Assembly (NCBI GenBank): GCA_018003515.1
Contig: JAGNDO010000058.1
Span: 1 to 33,972 of the forward strand
Source of the DNA: Caldilineaceae bacterium
GTDB lineage: Bacteria; Chloroflexota; Anaerolineae; Caldilineales; Caldilineaceae
Direction of reading: 5' to 3'
Length of the DNA stretch: 33,972 nt
The position numbers and the translations under genes were made by a program. This document shows, piece by piece, positions 1 through 7,361 of the stretch (the stretch's first letter is position 1; every line of letters starts with the position of its first letter). The notes below the pieces were generated by a model. It did no database searches and was not told the origin of the DNA. It was given only the letters and a program-made list of their open reading frames with translations.

Positions 1-78
1 GGCCTGACCCAAGTCGGCGAGCGCAAAAGCTATCGAGATGTGAAACACTATAAGCGGCGCAAGCGGTGGATCGGGTAG
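1..78 (+). CDS. C-terminal end of an unidentified protein (partial)
   Basis: Reading frame 1 is open from the window edge to a TAG at 76-78 and encodes 25 residues ending in a strongly basic tail (KHYKRRKRWIG). The fragment is too short to identify. It is followed directly by an inverted repeat that could end transcription, which fits a true gene end, but a chance open frame cannot be excluded. Confidence 0.4.
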   Translation, partial: GLTQVGERKSYRDVKHYKRRKRWIG

Positions 79-86
79 GATCAGAC

Positions 87-196
87 AAAATAGAACACGG
101 ATGACACGGATTGGACGGATTACAACGGATTTTTCTTTTTTAGAGAAAGATCCGTTTTTTAATCCGTTCGATCCGTCTGATCCGTGTTCTATTTTT
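87..196. repeat. Inverted repeat, AACACGGAT family, copy 1
   Basis: The arms AAAATAGAACACGGAT (87-102) and its complement (about 180-196) enclose several further ACGGAT/ATCCGT units and a T-rich centre. The same arm sequence recurs at 30386-30465 as a full hairpin and at 2485-2500 as a single arm. The folded RNA would be a long hairpin ending in a T-run, so it may act as a terminator for the gene upstream. The right arm ends only about 24 bases before the promoter of the next gene. Confidence 0.85.
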
Positions 197-219
197 GTTT
201 CAAGCAATGTCGAATCAGG

Positions 220-228
220 TGGTATAAT
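220..228 (+). promoter_or_regulatory. Extended -10 promoter for the phosphatase operon
   Basis: TGGTATAAT combines a TG extension with a perfect TATAAT hexamer. No good -35 box is visible at 17-18 nt spacing. Transcription would start near 235, about 50 nt before the phosphatase ATG at 285. This is inferred from consensus only. Confidence 0.55.
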
Positions 229-284
229 GGGCAGGCTAAGTTGTCCCCGCCCATGCCAACTCACCCACCCTCTCAGGATCGGCC

Positions 285-785
285 ATGTTTCGCTCTGTTC
301 CCTTGCCGCCGTCTTTGCCCGGCCATCTCCATTTGCACAGTATGCCCGGACGCCACGAAAGCATGGATGACGTGTCAGCCGAGATGACCGCCCGGTCCGT
401 AAAGCGGATCATCAGCCTGACCGGGCTGGCGGAGATCCGGGCCAAGTCCCCGGCCTTTGCCCAGGCCATTGAGGCCGGGTTGCCCTGGCCCCGCACCGAG
501 TTTGCCATCGCAGATTTTGGCGTGCCCGCAGATCAGGCCGCTTTCCTGGCCTTGGCTCAAGAGATGGCCGAGGATCTGCGCCGGGGGGAGAGCCTCCTCG
601 TCCACTGCGGGGCTGGGATTGGGCGCACGGGCACCCTGGCTACCTGTGCGTTGATCTGCCTGGGGATGGATGAGGTCGCGGCATTGCACGCGGTCCACCA
701 GGCCGGGGCGGGACCGGAGACCGCCGCACAAGCCGAATTGGTGCGCTGGGTGGCCGCACACCCCAACCCCACGGAGACCCCATGA
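285..785 (+). CDS. Protein tyrosine phosphatase family protein
   Basis: A 166-residue protein with the cysteine phosphatase signature HCGAGIGRTG, giving nucleophile Cys108 and phosphate-binding Arg114 in the CX5R loop. Asp77 in the IADFGVP segment sits where the general acid of the dual-specificity/tyrosine phosphatase fold is expected. There is no signal peptide or membrane segment, so it should act in the cytoplasm on phosphotyrosine or a small phosphorylated molecule; the substrate cannot be read from sequence. It is the first gene of a tight run: its TGA overlaps the ATG of the next gene (ATGA), so the two are probably translationally coupled. An extended -10 promoter lies about 55 nt upstream. 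Confidence 0.85.
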   Translation: MFRSVPLPPSLPGHLHLHSMPGRHESMDDVSAEMTARSVKRIISLTGLAEIRAKSPAFAQAIEAGLPWPRTEFAIADFGVPADQAAFLALAQEMAEDLRRGESLLVHCGAGIGRTGTLATCALICLGMDEVAALHAVHQAGAGPETAAQAELVRWVAAHPNPTETP

Positions 786-1297
786 CCCACGACTTGATCC
801 CCAGCCGCCCCCACATGCCGGGCTATGGCATTCAGGATGCCGAAGACGGGGCCGGGCTGTTGCCCTGGTCCCATGTGGACGAGCGCATGGCCGCGGCCCG
901 CAACTATTGGATCGGCTCCACCCGGCCGGATGGGCGGCCCCACGCCGCGCCGGTTTGGGGCGTCTGGCTGGACGATGCGTTTTATTTTGGCGTGGGGGGC
1001 GCGTCCCGCAAAGGGCGCAACATGGTCCATCAGCCCTATATCGTGGTCCATTTGGAGAGCGGGGACGACACGGTGATCTTGGAGGGGAGCGTGGAGCGGG
1101 TGATGGAGCGGGCCAAGTTGGAAGCCATCAACGCGGTCTATGGCCCCAAATATGCCTTTTATCCCCTGGGTGAAGCCGGGGATCAGCCCTACGACGAACC
1201 CTTTTATTGCCTGCGCCCCCAGGTCGTCTTCGCCTGGCTGGAGAGCGACTTCCCCAACACAGCCACCCGCTGGACCCGGCCCAAGACGGAGGCATAG
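782..1297 (+). CDS. Pyridoxamine 5'-phosphate oxidase (PPOX) family flavoprotein
   Basis: A 171-residue single-domain protein with the split-barrel pattern of the PPOX family: an N-terminal RNYWIGSTRPDGRPHAAPVW stretch (cofactor-binding strand pair), a DDAFYFGVGG strand, then RKGRNM and an EGSVERV strand. Members bind FMN, F420 or sometimes haem and carry out redox chemistry on varied substrates; the sequence does not tell which cofactor applies here. It overlaps the upstream phosphatase by 4 bp and is followed 2 nt later by a Nudix hydrolase, so it belongs to one operon. It is short and has no targeting signal, so it is cytoplasmic. Confidence 0.85.
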   Translation: MTHDLIPSRPHMPGYGIQDAEDGAGLLPWSHVDERMAAARNYWIGSTRPDGRPHAAPVWGVWLDDAFYFGVGGASRKGRNMVHQPYIVVHLESGDDTVILEGSVERVMERAKLEAINAVYGPKYAFYPLGEAGDQPYDEPFYCLRPQVVFAWLESDFPNTATRWTRPKTEA

Positions 1298-1299
1298 GC

Positions 1300-1776
1300 G
1301 TGCGCGCAACCTATCGGGCCGCGGTCTACGTGATCCCCAAACGGGGTGACGAGATCCTGCTCTTCCGCCGCTTCAACACGGGCTTCGGGGATGGCCAATA
1401 CAGCTTCCCCGCCGGCCACGTAGAGGAGGGCGAGAGCGTCACCGCCACGGCCATTCGGGAGGCGCTGGAAGAGGCGAGCATCGGCCTGGGCGTGGATGAC
1501 CTGCACTTTGCCCACATCCTGCACCGGCACAGCGAGGATGGCCTGGTCTATTTCGATTTCTTCTTTGTGGTGGAGCGGTGGCAAGGTGAACCAAAAGTCA
1601 TGGAACCCCACCGCTGCGACGGCATGGCGTGGACACCCTGGCAGGATCTGCCCGCCAATACTCTGCCCTATATTCGCTTCGTCATCGAGAAAATCTTTAC
1701 CCAAACCGCCTTATTCAGCGAACACGGCTGGACCCCGGCACAGTCAACGCACGGTACAGATCACCAACCAGAGTAG
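1300..1776 (+). CDS. Nudix hydrolase
   Basis: A 158-residue protein with a Nudix box at residues 39-61 (GHVEEG, then E, seven residues, REALEEAS). It fits GX5EX7REUXEEXGU except that the usual Gly near the end is Ser. Nudix enzymes hydrolyse a nucleoside diphosphate linked to another group and need Mg2+ held by the REXXEE glutamates, all present here. I chose the GTG at 1300 because GGAGG at 1288-1292 is 7 nt upstream and it starts 2 nt after the PPOX gene; an ATG at 1207 would overlap that gene by 91 bp. The substrate is unknown; house-cleaning of oxidised or non-canonical nucleotides is a common role. Confidence 0.88.
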   Translation: MRATYRAAVYVIPKRGDEILLFRRFNTGFGDGQYSFPAGHVEEGESVTATAIREALEEASIGLGVDDLHFAHILHRHSEDGLVYFDFFFVVERWQGEPKVMEPHRCDGMAWTPWQDLPANTLPYIRFVIEKIFTQTALFSEHGWTPAQSTHGTDHQPE

Positions 1777-1779
1777 GCC

Positions 1780-2493
1780 ATGAACCCACTATCGGCGAAA
1801 AAACAGGACACTTTGCAGGTTCGGGCGAATCCCGCTTTCTTTTTCAAACGCCAGTTTCAGCATCTGCTGTTGGTGCTGGTTTTGGTACCGGGAGCCTGGG
1901 TCTTGGCCATCCCAAACCTGGATGGCGGCGCGTTCTTGGGCATCTCCGACCGCACATGGTTGATCCTCTGTTTGGCCACTGCGGTGGTCCACCAAGTGAT
2001 CGGCTGGCTAGTCTTCCGGGGACAACTCTGCTTCGCCATCTTCACCCGCTGGTTTGGCGAGAAGGATCTGACCGTGTGGGGAATCATCTTTTTGCCCTTT
2101 TTGGCAGCCCGCCCCCTAGCCCTCATCGGTCTGGCCGTGGCGGATGGCGGTTCTCTGGGTTGGCCCCGTTGGTTGGGGATGGGATTGGGTCTTTTGCTGC
2201 TCATGCCCACCCTCTACACCGGCTGGTCAATCAGAAAGTATTTCGGCCTGGACCGGGCCTTGGGCGCCGATCATTTCCGGGAGCGGTATCGGCACATGGG
2301 TCTGGTGACCCAGGGCATTTTTGCCTGGAGCGACAACGCCATGTATATGTTTGCCTTTTTCGGTCTGTGGGCCATCGCGCTCATGGCCAATTCCAGGGCG
2401 GCTTTGGCCATAGCCCTTTTTCAACATGCGTATATTTGGGTACACATGTTCTGCACTGAAGAGCCGGATATACAAGTTTTGTATCAAAAATAG
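1780..2493 (+). CDS. Polytopic membrane protein, possibly ICMT/PEMT-like methyltransferase
   Basis: A 237-residue protein with about six hydrophobic segments (near residues 28-46, 58-78, 95-118, 130-150, 182-203 and a short one at 205-222). The C-terminus HAYIWVHMFCTEEPDIQVLY carries closely spaced His and a Glu-Glu pair reminiscent of the SAM-binding end of isoprenylcysteine carboxyl methyltransferase and phospholipid methyltransferases. That resemblance is weak and the function is an inference. It starts 3 nt after the Nudix gene, so it is likely co-transcribed. Its last codons and TAG stop (2491-2493) are encoded by a single arm of the AACACGGAT repeat family. Confidence 0.7.
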   Translation: MNPLSAKKQDTLQVRANPAFFFKRQFQHLLLVLVLVPGAWVLAIPNLDGGAFLGISDRTWLILCLATAVVHQVIGWLVFRGQLCFAIFTRWFGEKDLTVWGIIFLPFLAARPLALIGLAVADGGSLGWPRWLGMGLGLLLLMPTLYTGWSIRKYFGLDRALGADHFRERYRHMGLVTQGIFAWSDNAMYMFAFFGLWAIALMANSRAALAIALFQHAYIWVHMFCTEEPDIQVLYQK

Positions 2494-2500
2494 AACACGC
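2485..2500. repeat. Single arm of the AACACGGAT repeat family
   Basis: CAAAAATAGAACACG matches the outer arm of the hairpins at 87-196 and 30386-30465, but no opposing arm follows before the next gene. The upstream gene uses the TAG inside the repeat as its stop codon. Confidence 0.65.
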
Positions 2501-2545
2501 CCGTCACCCATGCCCAATTCCCCCACGTTCACAACGAGGTAATCC

Positions 2546-3766
2546 ATGACCGAATCCATCGACCGACGCCTGGCCGACTATATTGCCCAGGCCTATGCCA
2601 ATGCCCCGGCGGTGAAGGCCCGTTTTGACGCCGCCGGCCTCTCTCCGGATGACGTGACCGCCGTGGCGGATCTGCACAAAGTGCCCATTCTGCCCAAGGA
2701 CGATGTGGTCAAGCTGCAACAGGCCGACCCGCCCTTTGGGGGCATGTTGGGCGTGCCCATGAGCCAGGTGCGCCACATCTTCTTCTCCCCCGGCCCCATC
2801 TACGAGGTGGACGCGGGGAACGACGACAGCGCCACCCGCATGGCCCAGGCCGCCCTGGCCCGCAGCGGCTTCTCCCCCGGCGATGTGGTCCTCAACACCC
2901 TCTCCTATCACCTTGTCCCCGCCGGGCTGCTGCTGGACCGGGCCTTGGTGGAGATGGGCTGTACCGTGGTCCCCGGCGGCGTGGGCAACGGCGAGTTGCA
3001 GGTCAAGATGATGGCGGATCTGGGCGTCACCGGCTATGTGGGCACCCCCAGCTTTTTGATGGCCCTGCTCACCAAGGCCGAGGAGATGGGGCTGGCCCCG
3101 CCAGAATTGACCAAATCCCTGGTCACCGCGGAGCCCCTGCCCCCCAGTATGCGCCAGGTTTTTGTCGAGAAATATGGGATCAGCGTGGGCAATGCCTATG
3201 CTACCGCCGAACTGGGCTTTTTGGCGTTGAATAGCGGGGGCGGCTTGCCAATGGCCTTGCTGCCTGAGCCGATCGTGCAAGTGGTGGACCCACACACCGG
3301 CCAGTCCGTGGGCGCGGGGGAGGCCGGCGAGGTGGTGGTGACCACACTGGACCCGGCCTATCCCCTGATCCGCCTGGGCACGGGGGACATGGCGGTCAAC
3401 CTGGACCCGGCCCCGGGCGAGAGCAGCCAAAACCAGCGGGCCATCATCCTGGTGGGGCGCAGCGGCGAGGCGGTGAAGGTGCGGGGCATGTTTGTGCATC
3501 CCAACCAACTGCGCTTTGCCGTGGGCCAGTTCGCCCCCATCCAAGCCATCCAAGGCATCGTCACCCGCCCAGAGCCTGGCCGGGATCACTTTGCCGTGCG
3601 GGTGGCCCTGGTCGATGCGAGCCTTGCCGGGCCGGGCTTGGCCGAAATCATGCAAGACGCCATCCGCCAAAACTGCCGAGTGCGGGCAGACGAACTCACC
3701 TTCGTCGCCGCCGACACCCTCCCCCCCGGCACCCCAGGCATGGTCGACGAACGATCTTGGAAATAG
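2546..3766 (+). CDS. PaaK-like AMP-binding protein (phenylacetate-CoA ligase family)
   Basis: A 406-residue protein organised like PaaK-type adenylate-forming enzymes: an N-terminal DLHKVPILPKDD segment, a central GDVVLNTLSYHLVPAG region, GYVGTPSFL, NAYATAELGFLAL (A5-like) and GRSGEAVKVRGMFVHPNQL leading into the small C-terminal domain. PaaK enzymes activate aromatic acids as acyl-AMP and then form CoA thioesters. The usual Ser/Thr/Gly-rich phosphate loop is replaced by FFSPGPIYE near residue 80, so either this subfamily binds ATP differently or catalysis is altered. GAGG sits about 8 nt before the ATG. A second adenylate-forming enzyme follows on the same strand; the two may work on the same acid. 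Confidence 0.8.
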   Translation: MTESIDRRLADYIAQAYANAPAVKARFDAAGLSPDDVTAVADLHKVPILPKDDVVKLQQADPPFGGMLGVPMSQVRHIFFSPGPIYEVDAGNDDSATRMAQAALARSGFSPGDVVLNTLSYHLVPAGLLLDRALVEMGCTVVPGGVGNGELQVKMMADLGVTGYVGTPSFLMALLTKAEEMGLAPPELTKSLVTAEPLPPSMRQVFVEKYGISVGNAYATAELGFLALNSGGGLPMALLPEPIVQVVDPHTGQSVGAGEAGEVVVTTLDPAYPLIRLGTGDMAVNLDPAPGESSQNQRAIILVGRSGEAVKVRGMFVHPNQLRFAVGQFAPIQAIQGIVTRPEPGRDHFAVRVALVDASLAGPGLAEIMQDAIRQNCRVRADELTFVAADTLPPGTPGMVDERSWK

Positions 3767-3861
3767 GGGGTTGGGGATTGGGGATTAGGGATTGGGGATT
3801 GGGGATCATGTTTGATACCCTAATCCCCAATCCCCAATCCCCAATCCCCAATCCCCAATCT
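3764..3861. repeat. Heptamer inverted array (GGGGATT / AATCCCC), copy 1
   Basis: From the TAG stop of the PaaK-like gene the sequence runs as 7-bp units GGGGATT (to about 3807), has a short centre, then continues as the complement AATCCCC repeated about six times (3816-3861). The whole can fold into a long hairpin. The unit matches in kind the short tandem heptamer repeats known from filamentous cyanobacteria. Further arrays lie at 5404-5505 and inside the gene at 16193. Confidence 0.9.
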
Positions 3862-3875
3862 GAAAGGTACAGTGT

Positions 3876-5423
3876 GTGAACGATACATTAGGAAGAGTCC
3901 TGGCGGAGACGGCGGCGCGCTGTCCGGAGCAGGAGGCCACGGTTTTTGAGGGTCAGCGGCTGACATGGCGAGAGATCAACGAGCGGACCGACCGTTTGGC
4001 CCTGGCGTTGTTGGAGATGCAGGTCCAGCCCGGGGATCGGGTGGGGATCTTGAGCAATAATCGACCGGAATATTTGATCGTCTATCTAGCCGTGGCTCGG
4101 GTTGGGGCCATTTTGGTCGGCTTCAACATCAACTACACGGCCCGGGAGATCAAACAATATGCCGAGCTGGTGCGGCCCGTGGCCATGATCATCCAGGGGG
4201 ATATGGATGTGGCCGTGCAGTTGGAGCCGACGGTGGAGTCCTTGCCCAGCGTGGCACATTTCCTCAGCATTGGGCCACGGGTGCCCTCCACGGCCCAGGA
4301 TCTGCACGAAGTCATGGCCCACCCTCGCCCCCACCTGGCCGGGGAACTGACCCGGCGCAGTGAGGCCGTCCAGCCCGATGACGGAGCGCTGATCGTCTTC
4401 ACCGGCGGCACCACGGGCATCCCCAAACCTGCCCTGCTCACCCACCGCAACATCATCGCCAACATCGCCGCCCAAAACCGGCATGTGGACTTCCGGCAGG
4501 GGGACCGCATCATGTCCCACATGCCCATGAACCATGTCAGCGGTCTGTTGCTGATCACCACGGGCGCGCTGATGGCCGGGGCGGCCCTGATCCAGACCCA
4601 GCGCTTCCACCCGGAAGAGACGTTGAGATTGGTTCAGGAAGAGAAGATCACCATCCTGGGCCAAGTGCCCACCATGTGGATCATGGAATTGCTGCTGCCC
4701 ACCTACGCCGACTTTGACCTCTCCACCCTGCGCACGACCATTGTGGCCGGCGCACCCACGCCGGACCGGGTGATGCGCCAGATCGCCGCGGTCGCTCCTC
4801 GTTCCGTCCACGGCTATGGTTTGACCGAAGTGGGGGGCATGGTGGCCTATAACCGAGACGGCGAAGGGGTTGATGTGATGCTGCACGGGGTGGGCCAAGG
4901 CGCAGAGGAGTTTGAGTTGCGGGTGGTGGACGAAGCCGGCGAGGCGCTGCCCGCCGGGGAAATCGGGGAAATTTTGGTGCGGGGGGCCTGTGTCATGCCC
5001 GGCTATTTTGGGGACGCCCCGGACGGGGCCACCCAGATCAGCCCGGATGGCTGGCTACACACGGGGGATTTGGGCACGCTTGACGCTAGGGGCTATCTCA
5101 CCATCACCGGGCGCAGCAAGGATATGTTTATCAGCGGCGGCTACAACGTCTATCCCTGGGAGGTTGAGAGTTATGTCAATACCCACCCGGACGTGATCAT
5201 GTGCGCCAATGTGGGGGTTCCCGATGGGGTGATGGGTGAGGTGGGCGTGCTTTTTGTGCAGGTCCATCCCGGCGCAGATCTAAGCGGACGCACCCTGCGC
5301 AACTTCTGCCGCCAAGGCCTGGCCCGCTACAAAGTCCCCCGCACCATCCAGTTCCTGGACGCCCTTCCTTTGACTGGGGTGGGGAAGGTGGATAAGGGAG
5401 CGTTGTTGGGGGTTGGGGGTTAG
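3876..5423 (+). CDS. AMP-dependent acyl-CoA synthetase/ligase
   Basis: A 515-residue class I adenylate-forming enzyme. Visible motifs in order: phosphate loop FTGGTTGIPKPALLTHRN (about residue 175), HGYGLTEVGG (A5), DGWLHTGDLG (A7), GRSKDMFISGGYNVYPWEVE (A8 hinge) and the catalytic-lysine region LTGVGKVDK near the C-terminus. It activates a carboxylic acid with ATP and transfers it to CoA; medium/long-chain fatty acids or aromatic acids are the usual substrates, not resolvable here. The start is a GTG with GAAAGG at 3862-3867, 8 nt upstream. The heptamer array in front separates it from the PaaK-like gene, and its last residues (GVGG) and TAG lie inside the next heptamer array. Confidence 0.92.
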   Translation: MNDTLGRVLAETAARCPEQEATVFEGQRLTWREINERTDRLALALLEMQVQPGDRVGILSNNRPEYLIVYLAVARVGAILVGFNINYTAREIKQYAELVRPVAMIIQGDMDVAVQLEPTVESLPSVAHFLSIGPRVPSTAQDLHEVMAHPRPHLAGELTRRSEAVQPDDGALIVFTGGTTGIPKPALLTHRNIIANIAAQNRHVDFRQGDRIMSHMPMNHVSGLLLITTGALMAGAALIQTQRFHPEETLRLVQEEKITILGQVPTMWIMELLLPTYADFDLSTLRTTIVAGAPTPDRVMRQIAAVAPRSVHGYGLTEVGGMVAYNRDGEGVDVMLHGVGQGAEEFELRVVDEAGEALPAGEIGEILVRGACVMPGYFGDAPDGATQISPDGWLHTGDLGTLDARGYLTITGRSKDMFISGGYNVYPWEVESYVNTHPDVIMCANVGVPDGVMGEVGVLFVQVHPGADLSGRTLRNFCRQGLARYKVPRTIQFLDALPLTGVGKVDKGALLGVGG

Positions 5424-5505
5424 GGATTGGGGGTTAGGGATTGGGGATTGGGGATTGGGGATTGGGGATTAGGGATTGGGGTAATTCCCAATCCCCAATC
5501 CCCTA
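5404..5505. repeat. Heptamer inverted array, copy 2, between convergent genes
   Basis: TTGGGGG/GGGATTA/GGGGATT units run from about 5404 to 5480, then short complementary AATCCCC units follow to 5505. It lies exactly between the convergent acyl-CoA synthetase and lipoprotein genes, and both stop codons (5421-5423 plus, 5503-5505 minus) are inside it. It could serve as a two-way terminator. Confidence 0.88.
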
Positions 5506-6534
5506 TTCCACGGCTGAGGCCAGGGCGAAGGAGTCCACGACCGTGCGCCAGAGGGCTTCGGCGGCGGCGGTGGAGTCGGGCAGGGCGATGGGGTCGATGG
5601 GTTGGACGGTGAAGGTGTAGATGGCTCCGTCGGCCAGGAAGTAGGCCTGACGACTGCCCAGGATGGCGGGCGGGGTGTGGACAAAGAGAGCCGGGAAGCC
5701 AGCCACAAAGCCTTGGGAGAGAAGCAGATCGGTCCCGGCAGAAATTGCCGCAGCCTGCACAGACTCCTCAACTTGGGCCATGTCGGTGACGGCGGCCTGG
5801 TCAAAGGTGAGGGTGAGCATGACCCGCTCGGCGCTGCCGTCCAAGCGCACGGGGGCGGCGATGCTGAGGATGGTGGCGGCAGCTTCGAAGAGTTCGTAAT
5901 CGGCCGGATAGAGGAAGCAGAACGGCCCCAAACCGCTGCGATAAAGACGCAGGCTGGCGGTTTCAACCGGACAGCCATCCGGGTCCACGGAGAAGGCCGA
6001 GGCGGACCCGGCCAGCACCCCGTTCACACGGATCGTCAGCGTGCCGTCACTCAGCGCCGCCAGGGTTTGGGGCGCATCGGGCAGATCCAGGGCCAGCACG
6101 GTGTCGAAGGGGACCAGGGCCTGGGTACACAGCAGGTTGGGGTCTCGGCTGGTGTAGAGGGTGACGACCAGTTGGCCATCGGTCACAGCCGACTCGTGAC
6201 CGGCCAACTCCGTACAACTGTCGGCCAGATTGCCCACGACGCGCAAATTGACCGTCCCGGCGGCAGCATCGGCCAAGACCGTGACCGCATCCACATAGGC
6301 CATGCCCTGGATCAGGCCATCCCCAAGGGCGGGTTGGGCGGGCAGCAGACCACGGGCGGGAGCTTCTTCCGGGATCGGGGTCGATTTCTCCGCTGCGGGC
6401 ATGGGTGGGGCCTCCTGGGTGATTGAAGCGGGGGGGGTTGATGAGGGGGCAACAGGTTCCCCTGGCCCACAGGCTGTAAGCCCCAAAAGCCCCAAGCAGA
6501 GCGCCAAGGTTGTCAAAACTAAACGGTGCAGCAT
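5503..6534 (-). CDS. Secreted lipoprotein of unknown function
   Basis: A 343-residue protein starting MLHRLVLTTLALCLGLLGLTACG: a basic N-terminus, a hydrophobic core and a lipobox LTAC, so Cys22 is likely lipidated after signal peptidase II cleavage. A Pro/Ser/Thr/Glu-rich linker (about residues 24-60) is followed by beta-rich sequence. The start at 6534 was chosen because AGGAGAAGG lies 3-12 nt upstream on this strand and because the upstream extension of the frame is not signal-like. No enzyme motif is visible. The four or more Cys in the mature part could form disulfides. The adjacent minus-strand gene ends 121 bp upstream; co-transcription is possible. Confidence 0.8.
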   Translation of the reverse strand: MLHRLVLTTLALCLGLLGLTACGPGEPVAPSSTPPASITQEAPPMPAAEKSTPIPEEAPARGLLPAQPALGDGLIQGMAYVDAVTVLADAAAGTVNLRVVGNLADSCTELAGHESAVTDGQLVVTLYTSRDPNLLCTQALVPFDTVLALDLPDAPQTLAALSDGTLTIRVNGVLAGSASAFSVDPDGCPVETASLRLYRSGLGPFCFLYPADYELFEAAATILSIAAPVRLDGSAERVMLTLTFDQAAVTDMAQVEESVQAAAISAGTDLLLSQGFVAGFPALFVHTPPAILGSRQAYFLADGAIYTFTVQPIDPIALPDSTAAAEALWRTVVDSFALASAVE

Positions 6535-6655
6535 TTTCCTTCTCCTGATTTTCTTAAAGAACCCCACCCCAAAGGCGCATAGGCGTAAAGAAAAAGTTTC
6601 TTGCTTTTCTTGGCGCTCTTGGCGACTTTGGGGTGAAGGGTATGGTTTTGACCTT

Positions 6656-7300
6656 CTACGACCCATGAAAACGCACGACGGCCTCAACGCCCCCGGCTTC
6701 TCGGATGGCGGCAATTGCCCGCTCGTACTCTTGGCGGGTGCGGTCTTGGGCGGCTTGCATGGCATAGGCGAACTTGGGGCCGCGGCTGGGGTCGTCCAGG
6801 TGGTTGGCTTCGTGGGAGTTGGGGGCCATGTAGATGCGCCGGGCTAGCTCTCGGATTATGGGGATGTAGTAGACCCCGTCCCGCCACAGATAGAAGTGCC
6901 AGGTGCGCAGGGCGGGGCTGGTGAGCAGGGTTGGGTCTACGCCGTCGATCTGGTCTGGGGCGGTGACGTCCAGACCGCCATGGTGGGCCAGCCAGAGATC
7001 CACATAGTTGGAGTGGGCGTAGAAATCCTGGGCGGTGTGGGTTAAGCGCCCAAAGGCCACCCGCATGGATTGGCCTCCATCCTCGGCCCCGGCGGATGCC
7101 ACAATCTGATCATGTTCTTTTTGGATATAGGCCAAAGCCTGGGGGATCAGGTCGTTGTCAAAGTGGCGCTCCGGGTGCAAGAGCAGCCCAGGCAGATCGT
7201 CCTGGGCCAGGTTGGCCAGGATCAGCTCTTCCAGGGCTTGGGGGCGAAAGCGATCCGCCAGGGCTTTTTCGACAATTTCGATGTGATAGGGTAGGTTCAT
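6656..7300 (-). CDS. Het-C / zinc phospholipase C-like protein
   Basis: A 214-residue protein with the motif HTAQDFYAHSNYVDLWL (about residues 87-103), the hallmark of Het-C-like domains and related to the His/Asp metal ligands of zinc-dependent phospholipase C/S1-P1 nuclease folds. Further candidate ligands are the N-terminal YH, HFDN near residue 47 and NSHEANHLDD near the C-terminal third. No signal peptide is visible from the ATG at 7300; the frame continues upstream with a hydrophobic stretch (to 7405), but that would overlap the divergent permease gene and has no ribosome site. Function in bacteria is uncharacterised; membrane lipid hydrolysis is a reasonable guess. Confidence 0.72.
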   Translation of the reverse strand: MNLPYHIEIVEKALADRFRPQALEELILANLAQDDLPGLLLHPERHFDNDLIPQALAYIQKEHDQIVASAGAEDGGQSMRVAFGRLTHTAQDFYAHSNYVDLWLAHHGGLDVTAPDQIDGVDPTLLTSPALRTWHFYLWRDGVYYIPIIRELARRIYMAPNSHEANHLDDPSRGPKFAYAMQAAQDRTRQEYERAIAAIREAGGVEAVVRFHGS

Positions 7301-7361
7301 AGCGTACAGGATACACGTAAACGGGCGGAATGAAAAAACGAGATAACCCCAAGGAATCCCC

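Noticed and set aside
1207-1299. An N-terminal extension of the Nudix hydrolase from ATG 1207
   Set aside because: It would overlap the PPOX gene by 91 bp and lacks a ribosome site, while the GTG at 1300 has GGAGG at ideal spacing.
2504-3670. A 388-codon minus-strand frame opposite the PaaK-like gene
   Set aside because: Low-complexity His/Gly-rich shadow without motifs; the plus strand has family motifs.
3764-5505. CRISPR array in the repeat-rich spacers
   Set aside because: Units are 7 bp without spacers and invert in the middle; no cas genes are nearby.
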